NCBI RefSeq assembly: GCF_902502825.2
Contig: NZ_LR723670.1
Location: 2,418,001-2,482,000, forward strand
Direction of reading: 5' to 3'
DNA length: 64,000 nt
Source: Pseudorhizobium flavum
Lineage (GTDB): Bacteria; Pseudomonadota; Alphaproteobacteria; Rhizobiales; Rhizobiaceae
Part shown: positions 52,357-61,353 of the stretch, one piece after another
How positions within the stretch are numbered: position 1 is the stretch's first letter
Layout: each line of letters begins with the position of its first letter
The notes under the pieces: generated by a model
Databases searched by the model: none
What the model saw: the letters and a program-made list of their open reading frames with translations, nothing else
Told to the model about the DNA's origin: nothing
Program-made: the position numbers and the translations under genes

Positions 52357-52561
52357 GGTCGGGCCGAAGATGTGGAAACGAGTGCCGCCCATGTCTGCAT
52401 GAGTTTCGCTTCGGCTCAACAGACCGTTTCTTGCGTCTCTCATGAACCAGATTAGGCCTTGGCGCGGTGGGTATGGCCTAGCGGACGCTTGGAGACCGAT
52501 CGCTTCAACCGAAAGATGGGAAGGGATCACCCCTTCCCTCTCGTCTTCGACTTGCGCCCGT

Positions 52562-53038
52562 TCACATCCGCGCCAGCAACGCGGCCAGTTGGTCGGCTGC
52601 CTTGCCCCAGCCTTCGTGGAAGCCCATCTCTTCGTGAGCCTTCTTGTCCTCCTTCGTCCAGTGCATTGCCCGGGCGGTATAGCGGGTGCGCCCGCCCGGC
52701 AGCTCCTCCAGGAGCACGGTCGCCACCATGAAGGGCTTGTCCGTCGGCACCCAGCCTTCGGTAAAGGCGTCGGTCACCACGAGCTTCTCGTTTTCAATCA
52801 GTTCGAGGTAGACGCCCCGGTTCGGGATGACCTCGCCATTCGGCCCTTCCATGACGATATTGCAGCGCCCGCCGGCGCGAAGATCGAGATCGGCCTCGGT
52901 CACCTTCCAGGGCTCCGGGCAGAACCACACCTTCATCAGCTCCGGCGTGGTCCAGGCCTTGTAGACCTTCTCGCGCGGCGCATCGAATTCGCGCACCAGA
53001 ACGAGTTCGTGGCCCGGTGTCTTGTTCGTCATGTCCAT
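52562..53038 (-). CDS. SRPBCC / AHSA1 protein of the ECF42 module
   Basis: A 158-residue helix-grip protein: ELVLVREFDAPREKVYKAW, PELMKVWFCPEPWKV, a central GGRCNIVMEGP strand and the ending MGFHEGWGKAADQLAALL. Members bind hydrophobic ligands. The ATG at 53038 follows GGAGGGATT. It lies 78 bp after the ECF sigma gene on the same strand, so it belongs to the DGPF-ECF42 set. Confidence 0.9.
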   Translation of the reverse strand: MDMTNKTPGHELVLVREFDAPREKVYKAWTTPELMKVWFCPEPWKVTEADLDLRAGGRCNIVMEGPNGEVIPNRGVYLELIENEKLVVTDAFTEGWVPTDKPFMVATVLLEELPGGRTRYTARAMHWTKEDKKAHEEMGFHEGWGKAADQLAALLARM

Positions 53039-53116
53039 CTTCAATCCCTCCGATGATCTGGTTATGTCCCAAGGACGGATGGCGGCCGCATTTGCCGACA
53101 TGGCGAGGTGAAGATT

Positions 53117-54367
53117 TCAGGAGAGGATGGCTTCTTCCTTCAGCTTGTCCAGTTCCAGCCGCACATGGGCGGCCTCCGCTGGCGAGCGGGCAAGGGAGAT
53201 CGCCAGGCCGAATGCCTCCCTCGCCTCCCTAGTCTCGCCCGTCTGGGCAAGCAGCGCGCCGCGCACGCCATGGAAATAGAAGTAGCCGTCCAGCGCATCC
53301 GCCAGGGGTTCCAGCATGGCGAGCGCCTCGACAGGGCCGCGCAGCTTCGAAAAGGCGACAACCCGGTTCAGCGAGACGACCGGCGACGGGCTGAGCTTTT
53401 CCAGGAGCTGGTAGAGGAGTTCGATCTCCTTCCAGTCCGTCTCCCCTGCCGTCACGGCACGTGCATGCAGCGCGGCGATCGCCGCCTGCACCTGGTAGGG
53501 CCCTGGCTTGCGGTGGCGGATCGCCTTGTCGAGCAGCGCCAGCGCCTCGTCGATCTGCCGTCGGTCCCAGAGCGAGCGGTCCTGATCCTCGAGCAGGATG
53601 ATCTGCCCCTCTCCGTCATAGCGTGCCTCGCGGCGGGAATGCTGCAGCAGCATCAGCGCGGCAAGCCCCATGATCTCGGGCTCAGCCGGGAATATCCGCT
53701 GAAGCAGGCGGGCGAGCCGGATGGCCTCCTCGCAAAGCGCCGCAACATCGGGATTGCTCATGCCCGCGGAATAGCCCTCGTTGAAGACGAGGTAGATCAT
53801 CGCCATGACCGGCGGCAGCCGCTCGGCCCGCTCGGCGGCGCTTGGCGCCTCGAACGGCAGTCCCGCCTTGGCGACGCGCGCCTTCGCCCGGGTGATCCTT
53901 TGTTCCATCGCGCTTTCCGACACGATGAAGGCGCGCGCAATCTGGGCGACGCTGATGCCGGACACGATCCGGAGCGCCAGCGCAATTTGCTGTGTCGCCG
54001 GCAGGTCCGGATGGCAGCAGATGAACATCAGCCGCAGGATGTCGTCGCGGTAATGCGAGCTGTCGAGCCGCTCAGCCATGTCGGCCTCGGCATCGGAGAG
54101 GTCGGACAGCACGTTCTCGTCCGGCAGCGCGGTGTTGCGCGCCGTCTTGCGGATCTGGTCGACGCCGCTGTTGCGGCCGACGAAGATCAGCCATGCGGTT
54201 GGATCGCGCGGCGGCCCCTTGTCCGGCCAGGTTCGGATCGCCCTCAGGCACGCCTCCTGAAACGCCTCTTCCGCCGTGTCGAGGTCACGGAAATAGCGCA
54301 AGAGCGCGCCCATGGCCTGCGGCCGGGCCGCCGTGAGCGCAAGATCGATCCAGGCGAGGTCCTTCAT
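53117..54367 (-). CDS. ECF42-type RNA polymerase sigma factor with TPR-like C-terminus
   Basis: A 416-residue sigma factor. Residues 1-170 hold sigma region 2 (YFRDLDTAEEAFQEACLRAI) and region 4 (ISVAQIARAFIVSESAMEQRI). Residues about 180-416 are the helical TPR-like extension diagnostic of ECF42, with MIYLVFNEGYSAG and the ending AHVRLELDKLKEE. No anti-sigma gene is present, as expected; the extension and the DGPF partner are thought to control activity. Its ATG overlaps the DGPF stop. Confidence 0.95.
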   Translation of the reverse strand: MKDLAWIDLALTAARPQAMGALLRYFRDLDTAEEAFQEACLRAIRTWPDKGPPRDPTAWLIFVGRNSGVDQIRKTARNTALPDENVLSDLSDAEADMAERLDSSHYRDDILRLMFICCHPDLPATQQIALALRIVSGISVAQIARAFIVSESAMEQRITRAKARVAKAGLPFEAPSAAERAERLPPVMAMIYLVFNEGYSAGMSNPDVAALCEEAIRLARLLQRIFPAEPEIMGLAALMLLQHSRREARYDGEGQIILLEDQDRSLWDRRQIDEALALLDKAIRHRKPGPYQVQAAIAALHARAVTAGETDWKEIELLYQLLEKLSPSPVVSLNRVVAFSKLRGPVEALAMLEPLADALDGYFYFHGVRGALLAQTGETREAREAFGLAISLARSPAEAAHVRLELDKLKEEAILS

Positions 54368-54738
54368 CTGGGGGAACTCCCGTAATGGAAGACGTAGAAT
54401 GGGCGGATCTCATAGGAGGTCGAGCCAGGGTTGACGGCAGAGAGTTCCTTGGAAAAGGCGATCGCCTCATCGAGGTTCTCGACGTCGACGGTATAGAAGC
54501 CGAGCAGCACTTCCTTCGTCTCGGCAAAGGGGCCATCGACGACCAGCGGCTCGTCCCTGCCCTTGCGCACCGTGGTGGCCGCCGTCGTCGGCATCAGCCG
54601 TCCGGTCGGCCCGAGCTTGCCGGCCTTTGCGAGCGGCTCCTGCACGGCTTGGAGACGCCCCATCACGGCCGCCTCTTCCTCCTTCGACCAGGCAAACACC
54701 TTTTCCTCGTCGGCATAGCAGAGGATTGCGTAAAGCAT
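54364..54738 (-). CDS. DGPF/YciI-like domain protein
   Basis: A 124-residue ferredoxin-fold protein with the namesake VDGPFAETKEVLLGFYTVDV motif and the ending SYEIRPFYVF. DGPF proteins are the standard genomic partners of ECF42 sigma factors and may modulate them. It overlaps the sigma gene (ATGA), ensuring coupled translation. GGAGTTGACG lies before the ATG. Confidence 0.92.
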   Translation of the reverse strand: MLYAILCYADEEKVFAWSKEEEAAVMGRLQAVQEPLAKAGKLGPTGRLMPTTAATTVRKGRDEPLVVDGPFAETKEVLLGFYTVDVENLDEAIAFSKELSAVNPGSTSYEIRPFYVFHYGSSPR

Positions 54739-54786
54739 CGTCAACTCCTTCTCCGTTGGAAGACGAAGGAGTAGCGCCACCGCCGA

Positions 54787-54816
54787 CCGGCCGCAGCAAA
54801 AAAAATCTGCGGCCGG
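54787..54816 (-). terminator. Hairpin after BCCT gene
   Basis: A 10-bp perfect stem, CCGGCCGCAG/CTGCGGCCGG, encloses a loop containing eight A (eight T on the minus strand). An alternative stem around the BCCT stop codon (GCCTG/CAGGC) followed by the T-run would also terminate minus-strand transcription. Confidence 0.55.
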
Positions 54817-54824
54817 CAGCCTGC

Positions 54825-56498
54825 TCAGGCGGCCTTGGGCGTCCCGGAGAGCGGCCGCGGTTCCGCCATCAGGCCCTTGAACAGGCACCAGGTCGCCGCG
54901 AGCAGTACGATGGCAAACGGAAAGCCGGTGGAGACCGCCATGGCCTGCAGCGCCGCAAGCCCGCCGCCCAGCATCAGCGCGATCGCAACCAGTCCCTCGA
55001 ACGTCGCCCAGAAGACGCGTTGCGGAACCGGCGCATTCACCTTGCCGCCGGCCGCGATCGTGTCGATCACCAGCGAGCCGGAATCGGACGAGGTGACGAA
55101 GAAGACGATCACCAGGATGATGCCGATCAGCGAGGTGAGCTGCGTCAGCGGCAGGTGTGCCAACATCTCGAAGAGCTGGATTTCGAGCGCCGCGTCCTGC
55201 ACCGAGGTCAGCCCCTGGGAAACCACCTGGCTGATCGCCGTGCCGCCGAGCGCGGTCATCCAGAGCGTCGAGACGAGTGATGGGATGAGCAGCACCGCGA
55301 TCAGGAACTCGCGTACTGTCCGGCCGCGGCTGACGCGGGCGATGAACATGCCGACGAAGGGCGACCAGCTGATCCACCAGGCCCAGTAGAAGGCGGTCCA
55401 GCCATGCCGGAAGTTGTCGTCGTCACGACCGAACGGGTTCGACAGCGCCGGCAAGTATTCCACATAGGCGAGCAGGTTCAGGAAGAAGTTCCGCAGGATC
55501 TGCAGCGTCGGGCCGACCAGGATCACGAACATCAGGAGCAGGAAGGCAAGTGCCATGTTGGCCTCGGACAGGCGCTTGACGCCCTTGTCCATGCCGGCGA
55601 TGACCGAGGCGGTGGCGACACCGGTGATGATGATCACCAGGAACACGGTCATCCCGACGCCGGAGGGGAGCCCGAAGAGGAAATTGAGCCCGGCGCCCGC
55701 CTGTTCGGCACCGATGCCAAGCGATGTGGACAGGCCGAAGATGGTGGCGAAGACGGCCAGGATATCGATCACATGGCCCGGCCAGCCCCAGACGCGCTCG
55801 CCGAAGATCGGGTAGAAGACCGAACGCAGCGTCAGCGGCAGACCCTTGTTGTAGGCAAAGAGCGCCAGCGACAGCGCGACGACGGCGTAGATCGCCCAGG
55901 GATGCAGCGACCAGTGGAAGATCGTGGCGGCCATGGCGAGACGGCGTGCGCCCTCCTCGTCACCGGGAACGCCACCGAGCGGCGCCCAGTCCGTCCGCAC
56001 GCCATCCTCCACCACCGGCCCTTCGAAGGCAGCGGTGTAATTGCCGAGGGGCTCGGACACGCCGTAGAACATCAGCCCGATGCCCATGCCGGCGGCAAAG
56101 AGCATCGAGAACCACGACATGCGGCTGTAGTCCGGCGTTGCATCGGGTCCGCCGAGCCTGACACGCCCGACCGGCAGGAAGATGAGGGCAACGCAGGCAA
56201 TCACGAAGATATTGCCGGCCAGAAGGAAGAACCAGGCGAGGTTCGAGGTCAGCGTGTCGCGAATGGCGGTGAAGACCGGCCCGAGCGTCGTCTGGAACAT
56301 CAGCGTCAGGAAGGTGAAGGCAACGATGGTCAGCGCCGAGACGCTGAACACGATGTTGTGGATGTCGAGCTCGAAGACGAAGCGTCGCCGGTAGTTGATG
56401 TTGTCCTGGCCGATCTCGTACTCGGTATCGATGATCTGCGTTCTGCCCTCCGGCGCGGGAATGGCTTCGTCTGCGCTGGAAGCGCTCAGGTCCGTCAT
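54825..56498 (-). CDS. BCCT-family betaine/choline/carnitine transporter
   Basis: A 557-residue carrier with twelve predicted helices and a polar N-terminal tail. The family signature is YWAWWISWSPFVGMF followed by IARVSRGRTVREF, and the substrate-path glycines appear as FAAGMGIGLMFYGVSEP. The GMGIG form and lack of a long acidic C-tail fit a sodium- or proton-coupled carrier. It imports quaternary amines for osmoprotection or nutrition, alongside choXWV. The Met at 56498 is best spaced from GGAG. Confidence 0.94.
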   Translation of the reverse strand: MTDLSASSADEAIPAPEGRTQIIDTEYEIGQDNINYRRRFVFELDIHNIVFSVSALTIVAFTFLTLMFQTTLGPVFTAIRDTLTSNLAWFFLLAGNIFVIACVALIFLPVGRVRLGGPDATPDYSRMSWFSMLFAAGMGIGLMFYGVSEPLGNYTAAFEGPVVEDGVRTDWAPLGGVPGDEEGARRLAMAATIFHWSLHPWAIYAVVALSLALFAYNKGLPLTLRSVFYPIFGERVWGWPGHVIDILAVFATIFGLSTSLGIGAEQAGAGLNFLFGLPSGVGMTVFLVIIITGVATASVIAGMDKGVKRLSEANMALAFLLLMFVILVGPTLQILRNFFLNLLAYVEYLPALSNPFGRDDDNFRHGWTAFYWAWWISWSPFVGMFIARVSRGRTVREFLIAVLLIPSLVSTLWMTALGGTAISQVVSQGLTSVQDAALEIQLFEMLAHLPLTQLTSLIGIILVIVFFVTSSDSGSLVIDTIAAGGKVNAPVPQRVFWATFEGLVAIALMLGGGLAALQAMAVSTGFPFAIVLLAATWCLFKGLMAEPRPLSGTPKAA

Positions 56499-56775
56499 CA
56501 TCTGCTCCATTTTCTTCGGCCGGTGCCACGACCTTCGGGTCGTCCGGATAGGGTCGGCGAAAGCCGGGGCACCTCGCACACGCGCGATCGCTGCAGCCTC
56601 GCCTTGCCCACGCGGAGCGGGAGGCGGCCGGCATCAGGAGGGCGTAGATGGCGCAGCCGCCTCGCAAGGACAACCCCTTCCGCCACATTTCGGCCGCAAA
56701 ACGTCAGGCGCTCGACTGGCATCCATTACCCGGCGCTCTATAGTTCTGCACGACTGCAACGCCTGCGAGGATCCT
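56499..56775. promoter_or_regulatory. Divergent region BCCT / GST
   Basis: A 277-bp gap with the promoters of both genes. A small ACGACC-TTCG-GGTCGT hairpin at about 56527-56542 lies in the BCCT leader. No other structure was found. Confidence 0.35.
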
Positions 56776-57480
56776 ATGGCCGACCTCTCCATGTTCCCGA
56801 TCACCAGCCGCTGGCCGGCGAAGAACCCGGACATCCTCCAGCTCTATTCGGCACCGACACCGAACGGCGTGAAGGTGTCGATCATGCTGGAGGAGACGGC
56901 CCTGCCCTACGAAGCGCACTACATCGACATCGGTCAGGACGAGACCTGGGGTCCGGAATACCTGTCGCTGAACCCGAACGGCAAGATCCCGGCGATCCTC
57001 GATCCTGGCGGCCCCAACGGGCAGCCTCTGGCGCTGTTCGAGAGCGGCGCGATCCTGGTCTACCTGGCGGAAAAGACCGGCAAGCTCCTTCCTGCCGATC
57101 CAGCCGCACGCTACGAGGCGATCCAGTGGGTGATGTGGCAGATGGGCGGCATGGGACCGATGTTCGGCCAGCTCGGCTTCTTCCACAAGTTCGCCGGCAA
57201 GGACTACGAGGACAAGCGCCCGCGCGACCGCTACGCCAAGGAGAGCGCCCGTCTGATCCGGGTACTGGAGACCCGGCTCGGCGGCCGCGACTGGATCATG
57301 GGCGACGAGTACACGATCGCCGACATCGCCATGCTGGGCTGGGTTCGCAACCTGATCGGCTTCTATGGCGCTGGCGAACTCGTGCAGTACGACGAGTTGA
57401 AGCACGTGCCCCGATGGCTGGAGCGAGGTCTCGCGAGACCCGCGGTGGACCGTGGGCTGACCATTCCGGCCAGATCGTAG
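56776..57480 (+). CDS. Glutathione S-transferase (YfcG/Ure2p-like)
   Basis: A 234-residue GST. The thioredoxin domain has LYSAPTPNGVKVSIMLEE with the Thr/Asn-type active site of the nu class, NPNGKIPAILDP with the cis-proline, and ESGAILVYLAEK for the glutathione gamma-glutamyl contact. The C-terminal helical domain has YTIADIAMLGWV. YfcG-type enzymes are disulfide-bond reductases using two glutathiones. It is followed 12 bp later by a GFA gene. Confidence 0.93.
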   Translation: MADLSMFPITSRWPAKNPDILQLYSAPTPNGVKVSIMLEETALPYEAHYIDIGQDETWGPEYLSLNPNGKIPAILDPGGPNGQPLALFESGAILVYLAEKTGKLLPADPAARYEAIQWVMWQMGGMGPMFGQLGFFHKFAGKDYEDKRPRDRYAKESARLIRVLETRLGGRDWIMGDEYTIADIAMLGWVRNLIGFYGAGELVQYDELKHVPRWLERGLARPAVDRGLTIPARS

Positions 57481-57492
57481 GGAGGAGACCTC

Positions 57493-57948
57493 ATGCCCAT
57501 GCCAGTCCTGCCGATGGAGGGTTCCTGCCGCTGCGGTCAGGTACGCATCCGCATCAGCGCGCCGCCGCTTCTGACCATGGCCTGCCACTGCCGTGGCTGC
57601 CAGAAGATGAGCGCCAGCGCCTTTTCCTGCAGCGCCGCCATTCCTTCTGAGGGTTTCGAGGTACTCGAGGGCGAACCGGTGATCGGCGGCGTTCATGGCG
57701 ATGACCTACATCACTATCACTGCCCGCACTGCAAGAGCTGGATGTTCACGAAGGCGACCTTCCTCGATGCCTTCGTCAACATCCGCCCGACTATGCTCGA
57801 CGACGCCTCATGGTTTTCCCCCTTTGTCGAAACCTACACCAGCGCCAAGCTTCCCTGGGCCACGACCGGCGCCACCCACAGCTTCCCGGAGTTCCCGCCG
57901 ATGGAAGCCTATGAGGCGCTGACCAAGGAGTTCCTGGCGCGCGGTTGA
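57493..57948 (+). CDS. GFA-family zinc protein (second copy)
   Basis: A 151-residue GFA/CENP-V fold protein with zinc cysteines in GSCRCGQVRI, CHCRGCQKMSASAF and CPHCKSW. It is in an operon with the GST, which supports a glutathione-linked role. It is clearly diverged from the GFA at 29626. GGGAGGAGACC precedes the ATG. Confidence 0.9.
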   Translation: MPMPVLPMEGSCRCGQVRIRISAPPLLTMACHCRGCQKMSASAFSCSAAIPSEGFEVLEGEPVIGGVHGDDLHHYHCPHCKSWMFTKATFLDAFVNIRPTMLDDASWFSPFVETYTSAKLPWATTGATHSFPEFPPMEAYEALTKEFLARG

Positions 57949-58036
57949 AAAATTCGCTCCGACGTGTCGGCGCGGCCGCCCCTGAGCCGTCCTTGAAGCA
58001 CCCGCCCACGCGGGCGAGCAACAGGAGGGTAATGAG

Positions 58037-58468
58037 ATGGACACGACTGTCGAAGCCAATACGCCACAGCAGGAAGCCGAACCGGTAAAGGGCGGTATTG
58101 TCGCCTACCTGCAGGTGGACGGAGCAATGAAGGCGGCCGACTTTTACAAGCGCGCTCTAGGTGCCACATTCGCGGGCGCCCATCCGCCGGACGATCAGGG
58201 CCGGACCATGCACGTGCATCTCTACATCAACGGTGGTTCGCTGATGCTGTGCGACCCCTACCCCGACTACGGCTATCCGCTCGAAAAACCGCAGGCCTTC
58301 ACGGTCATGCTGCCGGTCGAGGGCATCGACACCTGGTGGAAGCGTGCCGTGGACGCCGGTATGGAGGTGGTGACGGAGCTCCAGGTGATGTTCTGGGGCG
58401 ACCGCTACGGCCAGCTGCGCGACCCTTTCGGGGTCCTCTGGGCGATGAACGAGCCCGTGAGTTCATAA
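58037..58468 (+). CDS. VOC-family (glyoxalase/PhnB-like) protein
   Basis: A 143-residue protein of the vicinal oxygen chelate fold, PhnB-like branch. It has AYLQVDGAMKAADFYKRALGA, HVHLYINGGSLMLCDPYPD and the ending GDRYGQLRDPFGVLWAMN. Metal ligands of the family map to the His, Glu and related positions but the substrate is unknown. CAGGAGGGTAATGAG precedes the ATG. It lies 88 bp after the GFA gene. Confidence 0.9.
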   Translation: MDTTVEANTPQQEAEPVKGGIVAYLQVDGAMKAADFYKRALGATFAGAHPPDDQGRTMHVHLYINGGSLMLCDPYPDYGYPLEKPQAFTVMLPVEGIDTWWKRAVDAGMEVVTELQVMFWGDRYGQLRDPFGVLWAMNEPVSS

Positions 58469-58679
58469 GTTGGCGCATGTCCTGAAGAGAGGGTGGACGG
58501 CGCATGCCGCCCGCCCTCGTTCACGCTCCTCCTCACCCCTTTGTGAGCGGGAGATGCACTATTCCGGGTCGGCTTTTAACTTCCCGGTAACCCTCACCAT
58601 CTGTATTAGAGCCTTATCAGAGACGGCTCCGCAGGGACATGCGGGCCATCATCCACGCACGCAAACAGATGGAGGCAAG

Positions 58680-59171
58680 ATGTTCACCCGGACGTGCTGC
58701 TTTGCTCTTTCGCTCATGCTCGGATCGGCCGCGGTCGCCAGCGCACAGCCCACCAGGATCAAGCAATTCGATGCCTGGGGCGTCTATTCCTATACCCAGA
58801 ACGGCCAGAAGAATTGCTACGCGCTGTCGGTTCCCGTGACCAAGCAGCCGGGCAACGTAAATCATGGGGACAACTTCGTGCTGGTTGCGCCGCAGGGCTC
58901 GAGCTACGCGCCGCAGGCGATCATGGGCTACACCCTCAATCCGGCGGCCGAGGTCAGGGTACGCGTCGACGACAAGAGCTTTACCATGGCGCCGAAGGAC
59001 AACGCTGCCTGGGTGAAGAACCAGGCGAATGAGCCGGAAATGGTCAACGCCATGCGGGCCGGTCGCGAACTCGTCATCGAGGCGACCTCGCAGCGTGGCA
59101 CCAATACCAGCTATGCCTATTCCCTGAAGGGCGTGACCGCGGCGCTGAACGAAGTGCGCAAGTGCAACTGA
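58680..59171 (+). CDS. IalB-like (invasion-associated locus B) protein
   Basis: A 163-residue exported protein with a signal peptide to about residue 22 (AVASA). The mature domain follows IalB: FDAWGVYSYTQNGQKNCYALS, a central GYTLNPAAEVRVRVDDKSFTM and the C-terminal YSLKGVTAALNEVRKCN with paired cysteines. IalB in Bartonella aids erythrocyte entry; in free-living rhizobia it is a periplasmic protein of unknown role. The ATG at 58680 follows GGAGG. Confidence 0.88.
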   Translation: MFTRTCCFALSLMLGSAAVASAQPTRIKQFDAWGVYSYTQNGQKNCYALSVPVTKQPGNVNHGDNFVLVAPQGSSYAPQAIMGYTLNPAAEVRVRVDDKSFTMAPKDNAAWVKNQANEPEMVNAMRAGRELVIEATSQRGTNTSYAYSLKGVTAALNEVRKCN

Positions 59172-59208
59172 TCGCGGCGAAGCTCGCCTGCACGACATTC
59201 GCACCCGC

Positions 59209-59760
59209 ATGATCAGCAGAAGATTCACACGCCATTGCGCGGCCGGTCTCGTTGCAGTCGCCGCCCTGGTGGCCGGCCTGCCGCCGGCAATCGCTGCGGA
59301 TGCCGGCTCCGGCTTCCGCAGCGGCCGGGAAACCGGCTACGCCGTTCCCCGGTTCGTCTCGCTGAAGGCTGCCAAGGCGCGCATGCGCATCGGTCCGTCC
59401 ACCGACTATGCGACCAGCTGGCTCTATACGCAGCGAGGTCTGCCGCTGGAAATCACGGAGGAATACGGCAACTGGCGCCGCGTACGCGACTTCGAGGGCG
59501 TCAGCGGCTGGATGTCGGGCGCGCTTCTGTCCGGAGACCGGACCGCCATCGTCGGGCCATGGCTCGGCGAACCGATCCCGCTCAGGCGATCCGCTTCGTC
59601 CGGCGCATCGGTCCGGGCACAGCTCTCCCCCCGGGTGTTGATGCAGGTGAAGACCTGCGACGGCCGCTGGTGCGAGGTCAGCCTGCCCCGCAACAGCGTC
59701 GAAGGCTATGTCGACCAGTCGTCGCTCTGGGGCGTTTATCCCGGCGAGCGCATCGAATAG
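59209..59760 (+). CDS. Exported bacterial SH3-domain protein
   Basis: A 183-residue protein with a signal peptide to about residue 29 (PPAIAA). Two SH3-like repeats follow: SLKAAKARMRIGPSTDYATSW...WRRVRDFEGVSGWM and then PLRRSASSGASVRAQL...GRWCEVSL, ending in EGYVDQSSLWGVYPGE. Such proteins bind peptidoglycan or act as scaffolds in the periplasm. It lies 37 bp after IalB and may share its transcript. Confidence 0.88.
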   Translation: MISRRFTRHCAAGLVAVAALVAGLPPAIAADAGSGFRSGRETGYAVPRFVSLKAAKARMRIGPSTDYATSWLYTQRGLPLEITEEYGNWRRVRDFEGVSGWMSGALLSGDRTAIVGPWLGEPIPLRRSASSGASVRAQLSPRVLMQVKTCDGRWCEVSLPRNSVEGYVDQSSLWGVYPGERIE

Positions 59761-59776
59761 GTGCCGACTGGCGCCG

Positions 59777-61270
59777 TCATCCTCCGGTCAGCGTCCGCCT
59801 GACCGCATCCTTCCAGCCGCGGATCTTCGCCTCCCTTACATCATCGTCCATCTGCGGCTCGAAGCAGCGTTGGCGGGCCCAGCGGCGCGCAAACTCCTTC
59901 CTCCCCGACCAGACGCCTGCCCTTGAACCGGCAAGCCAGGCGGCGCCGAGCGCCGTGGTCTCGAGGATGGTCGGGCGGTCGACGGGGGCGTCGAGCAGAT
60001 CGGCAAGCCGCTGCATCGTCCAGTCGGAGGCGACCATGCCGCCGTCCACCCGCAGCACCGTCTGTCGGCCATCGCTCTGCCAGTCCTTGTGCATGGCATC
60101 GAGGAGGTCGCGGGTCTGGTAGCAGACCGCCTCCAGCGCAGCCCGCGACAGTTCCGCCGGCCCCGTATTGCGGGTGAGGCCAAAGATCGCGCCGCGCGCT
60201 TCGGCGTCCCAATGGGGGGCGCCGAGGCCGGTAAAGGCCGGCACGAGATAGACGGCCTGCTCCGGATCTGCACTGTCGGCCAGTTGCCCGGTCTGTTCCG
60301 CCTTGCGGATGATCCCCAGCCCGTCGCGCAGCCATTGCACGGCGGCGCCGGCGATGAAGATCGAGCCTTCCAGCGCATAGGTGGTCTCGCCATCCAGGCG
60401 ATAGGCAATCGTCGTCAGCAGGCGGTTCTTCGACGGCACAATCTCCGAGCCGGTGTTCAGCACCGCAAAGCAGCCGGTGCCATAGGTGGACTTGATCATG
60501 CCGGGTTCGAAACAGGCCTGACCGATCGTCGCCGCCTGCTGGTCGCCGGCAACCCCGAGGATCGGGATCGCCGCGCCGAACAGCCGCTCGTCGGTGACGC
60601 CGAAATCATCGGCGCAATCCTTCACCTCCGGCAGCATGGCGGCGGGAATGTCCAGGATGTCGAGAAGGTCATCGTCCCAGCGGTTCTGCGCGATGTTGTA
60701 GATCAGCGTGCGCGAGGCATTGGTGGCGTCGGTGACGAAACTCCGGCCACCGGTCAGCCGCCAGATGAGGTAGGTGTCGATCGTCCCGAAGCAGAGGTCG
60801 CCATTTGCCGCCCGCGACCTGGCACCCTCGACGTTCTTGAGCAACCAGGAGAGCTTCGTGCCGGAAAAATAGGGATCGAGCAGCAGACCGGTCTTTTCGG
60901 TGAAGAGGGTCTCCAGCCCCTCCCCCTTCATCCGCTCGCAGTCGCCCGCGGTGCGCCGGTCCTGCCAGACGATGGCATTGTGGATCGCCTGGCCCGTCTC
61001 GCGCTCCCAAACCACGACCGTCTCGCGCTGGTTGGTGATACCGATCGCGGCGATGTCGGAGGCCCGGATGCCGGCCTTGCGGATCGCCTGGCGGATCGTC
61101 AGCACCACGCTCCCCCAGATTTCCTCGGGGTCGTGCTCGACCCAGCCGGATTTCGGGAAGATCTGCGTGAACTCCTTCTGGCCGACCCCGGCGATCTTCA
61201 TGTTCTCGTCGAAAACGATCGCGCGACTGGACGTCGTTCCCTGGTCGATCGCCAGCACATAACCAGCCAT
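59777..61270 (-). CDS. glpK: Glycerol kinase
   Basis: A 497-residue FGGY-family kinase that makes sn-glycerol 3-phosphate. It opens with [17 protein letters not shown], has [10 protein letters not shown], the conserved FLLWRLTG-like [19 protein letters not shown], and the C-terminal FGGY-type [14 protein letters not shown]. The start at 61270 follows GGAGGGCTCT; an upstream ATG adds 11 atypical residues. No glpD, glpF or ABC glycerol genes lie beside it. Confidence 0.96.
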   Translation of the reverse strand: MAGYVLAIDQGTTSSRAIVFDENMKIAGVGQKEFTQIFPKSGWVEHDPEEIWGSVVLTIRQAIRKAGIRASDIAAIGITNQRETVVVWERETGQAIHNAIVWQDRRTAGDCERMKGEGLETLFTEKTGLLLDPYFSGTKLSWLLKNVEGARSRAANGDLCFGTIDTYLIWRLTGGRSFVTDATNASRTLIYNIAQNRWDDDLLDILDIPAAMLPEVKDCADDFGVTDERLFGAAIPILGVAGDQQAATIGQACFEPGMIKSTYGTGCFAVLNTGSEIVPSKNRLLTTIAYRLDGETTYALEGSIFIAGAAVQWLRDGLGIIRKAEQTGQLADSADPEQAVYLVPAFTGLGAPHWDAEARGAIFGLTRNTGPAELSRAALEAVCYQTRDLLDAMHKDWQSDGRQTVLRVDGGMVASDWTMQRLADLLDAPVDRPTILETTALGAAWLAGSRAGVWSGRKEFARRWARQRCFEPQMDDDVREAKIRGWKDAVRRTLTGG

Positions 61271-61353
61271 AGAGCCCTCCTCATGCTCCTCATTCCTGGC
61301 CAAGGTTTGAGCAGATGCGCAGAAGGGCTGTCAACGGGTTGCAGGTTGCCGCC

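Noticed and set aside
55404..57650. A 748-codon forward frame across the BCCT, gap, GST and GFA genes
   Set aside because: It crosses three well-supported genes in the wrong frames or strand and matches nothing.
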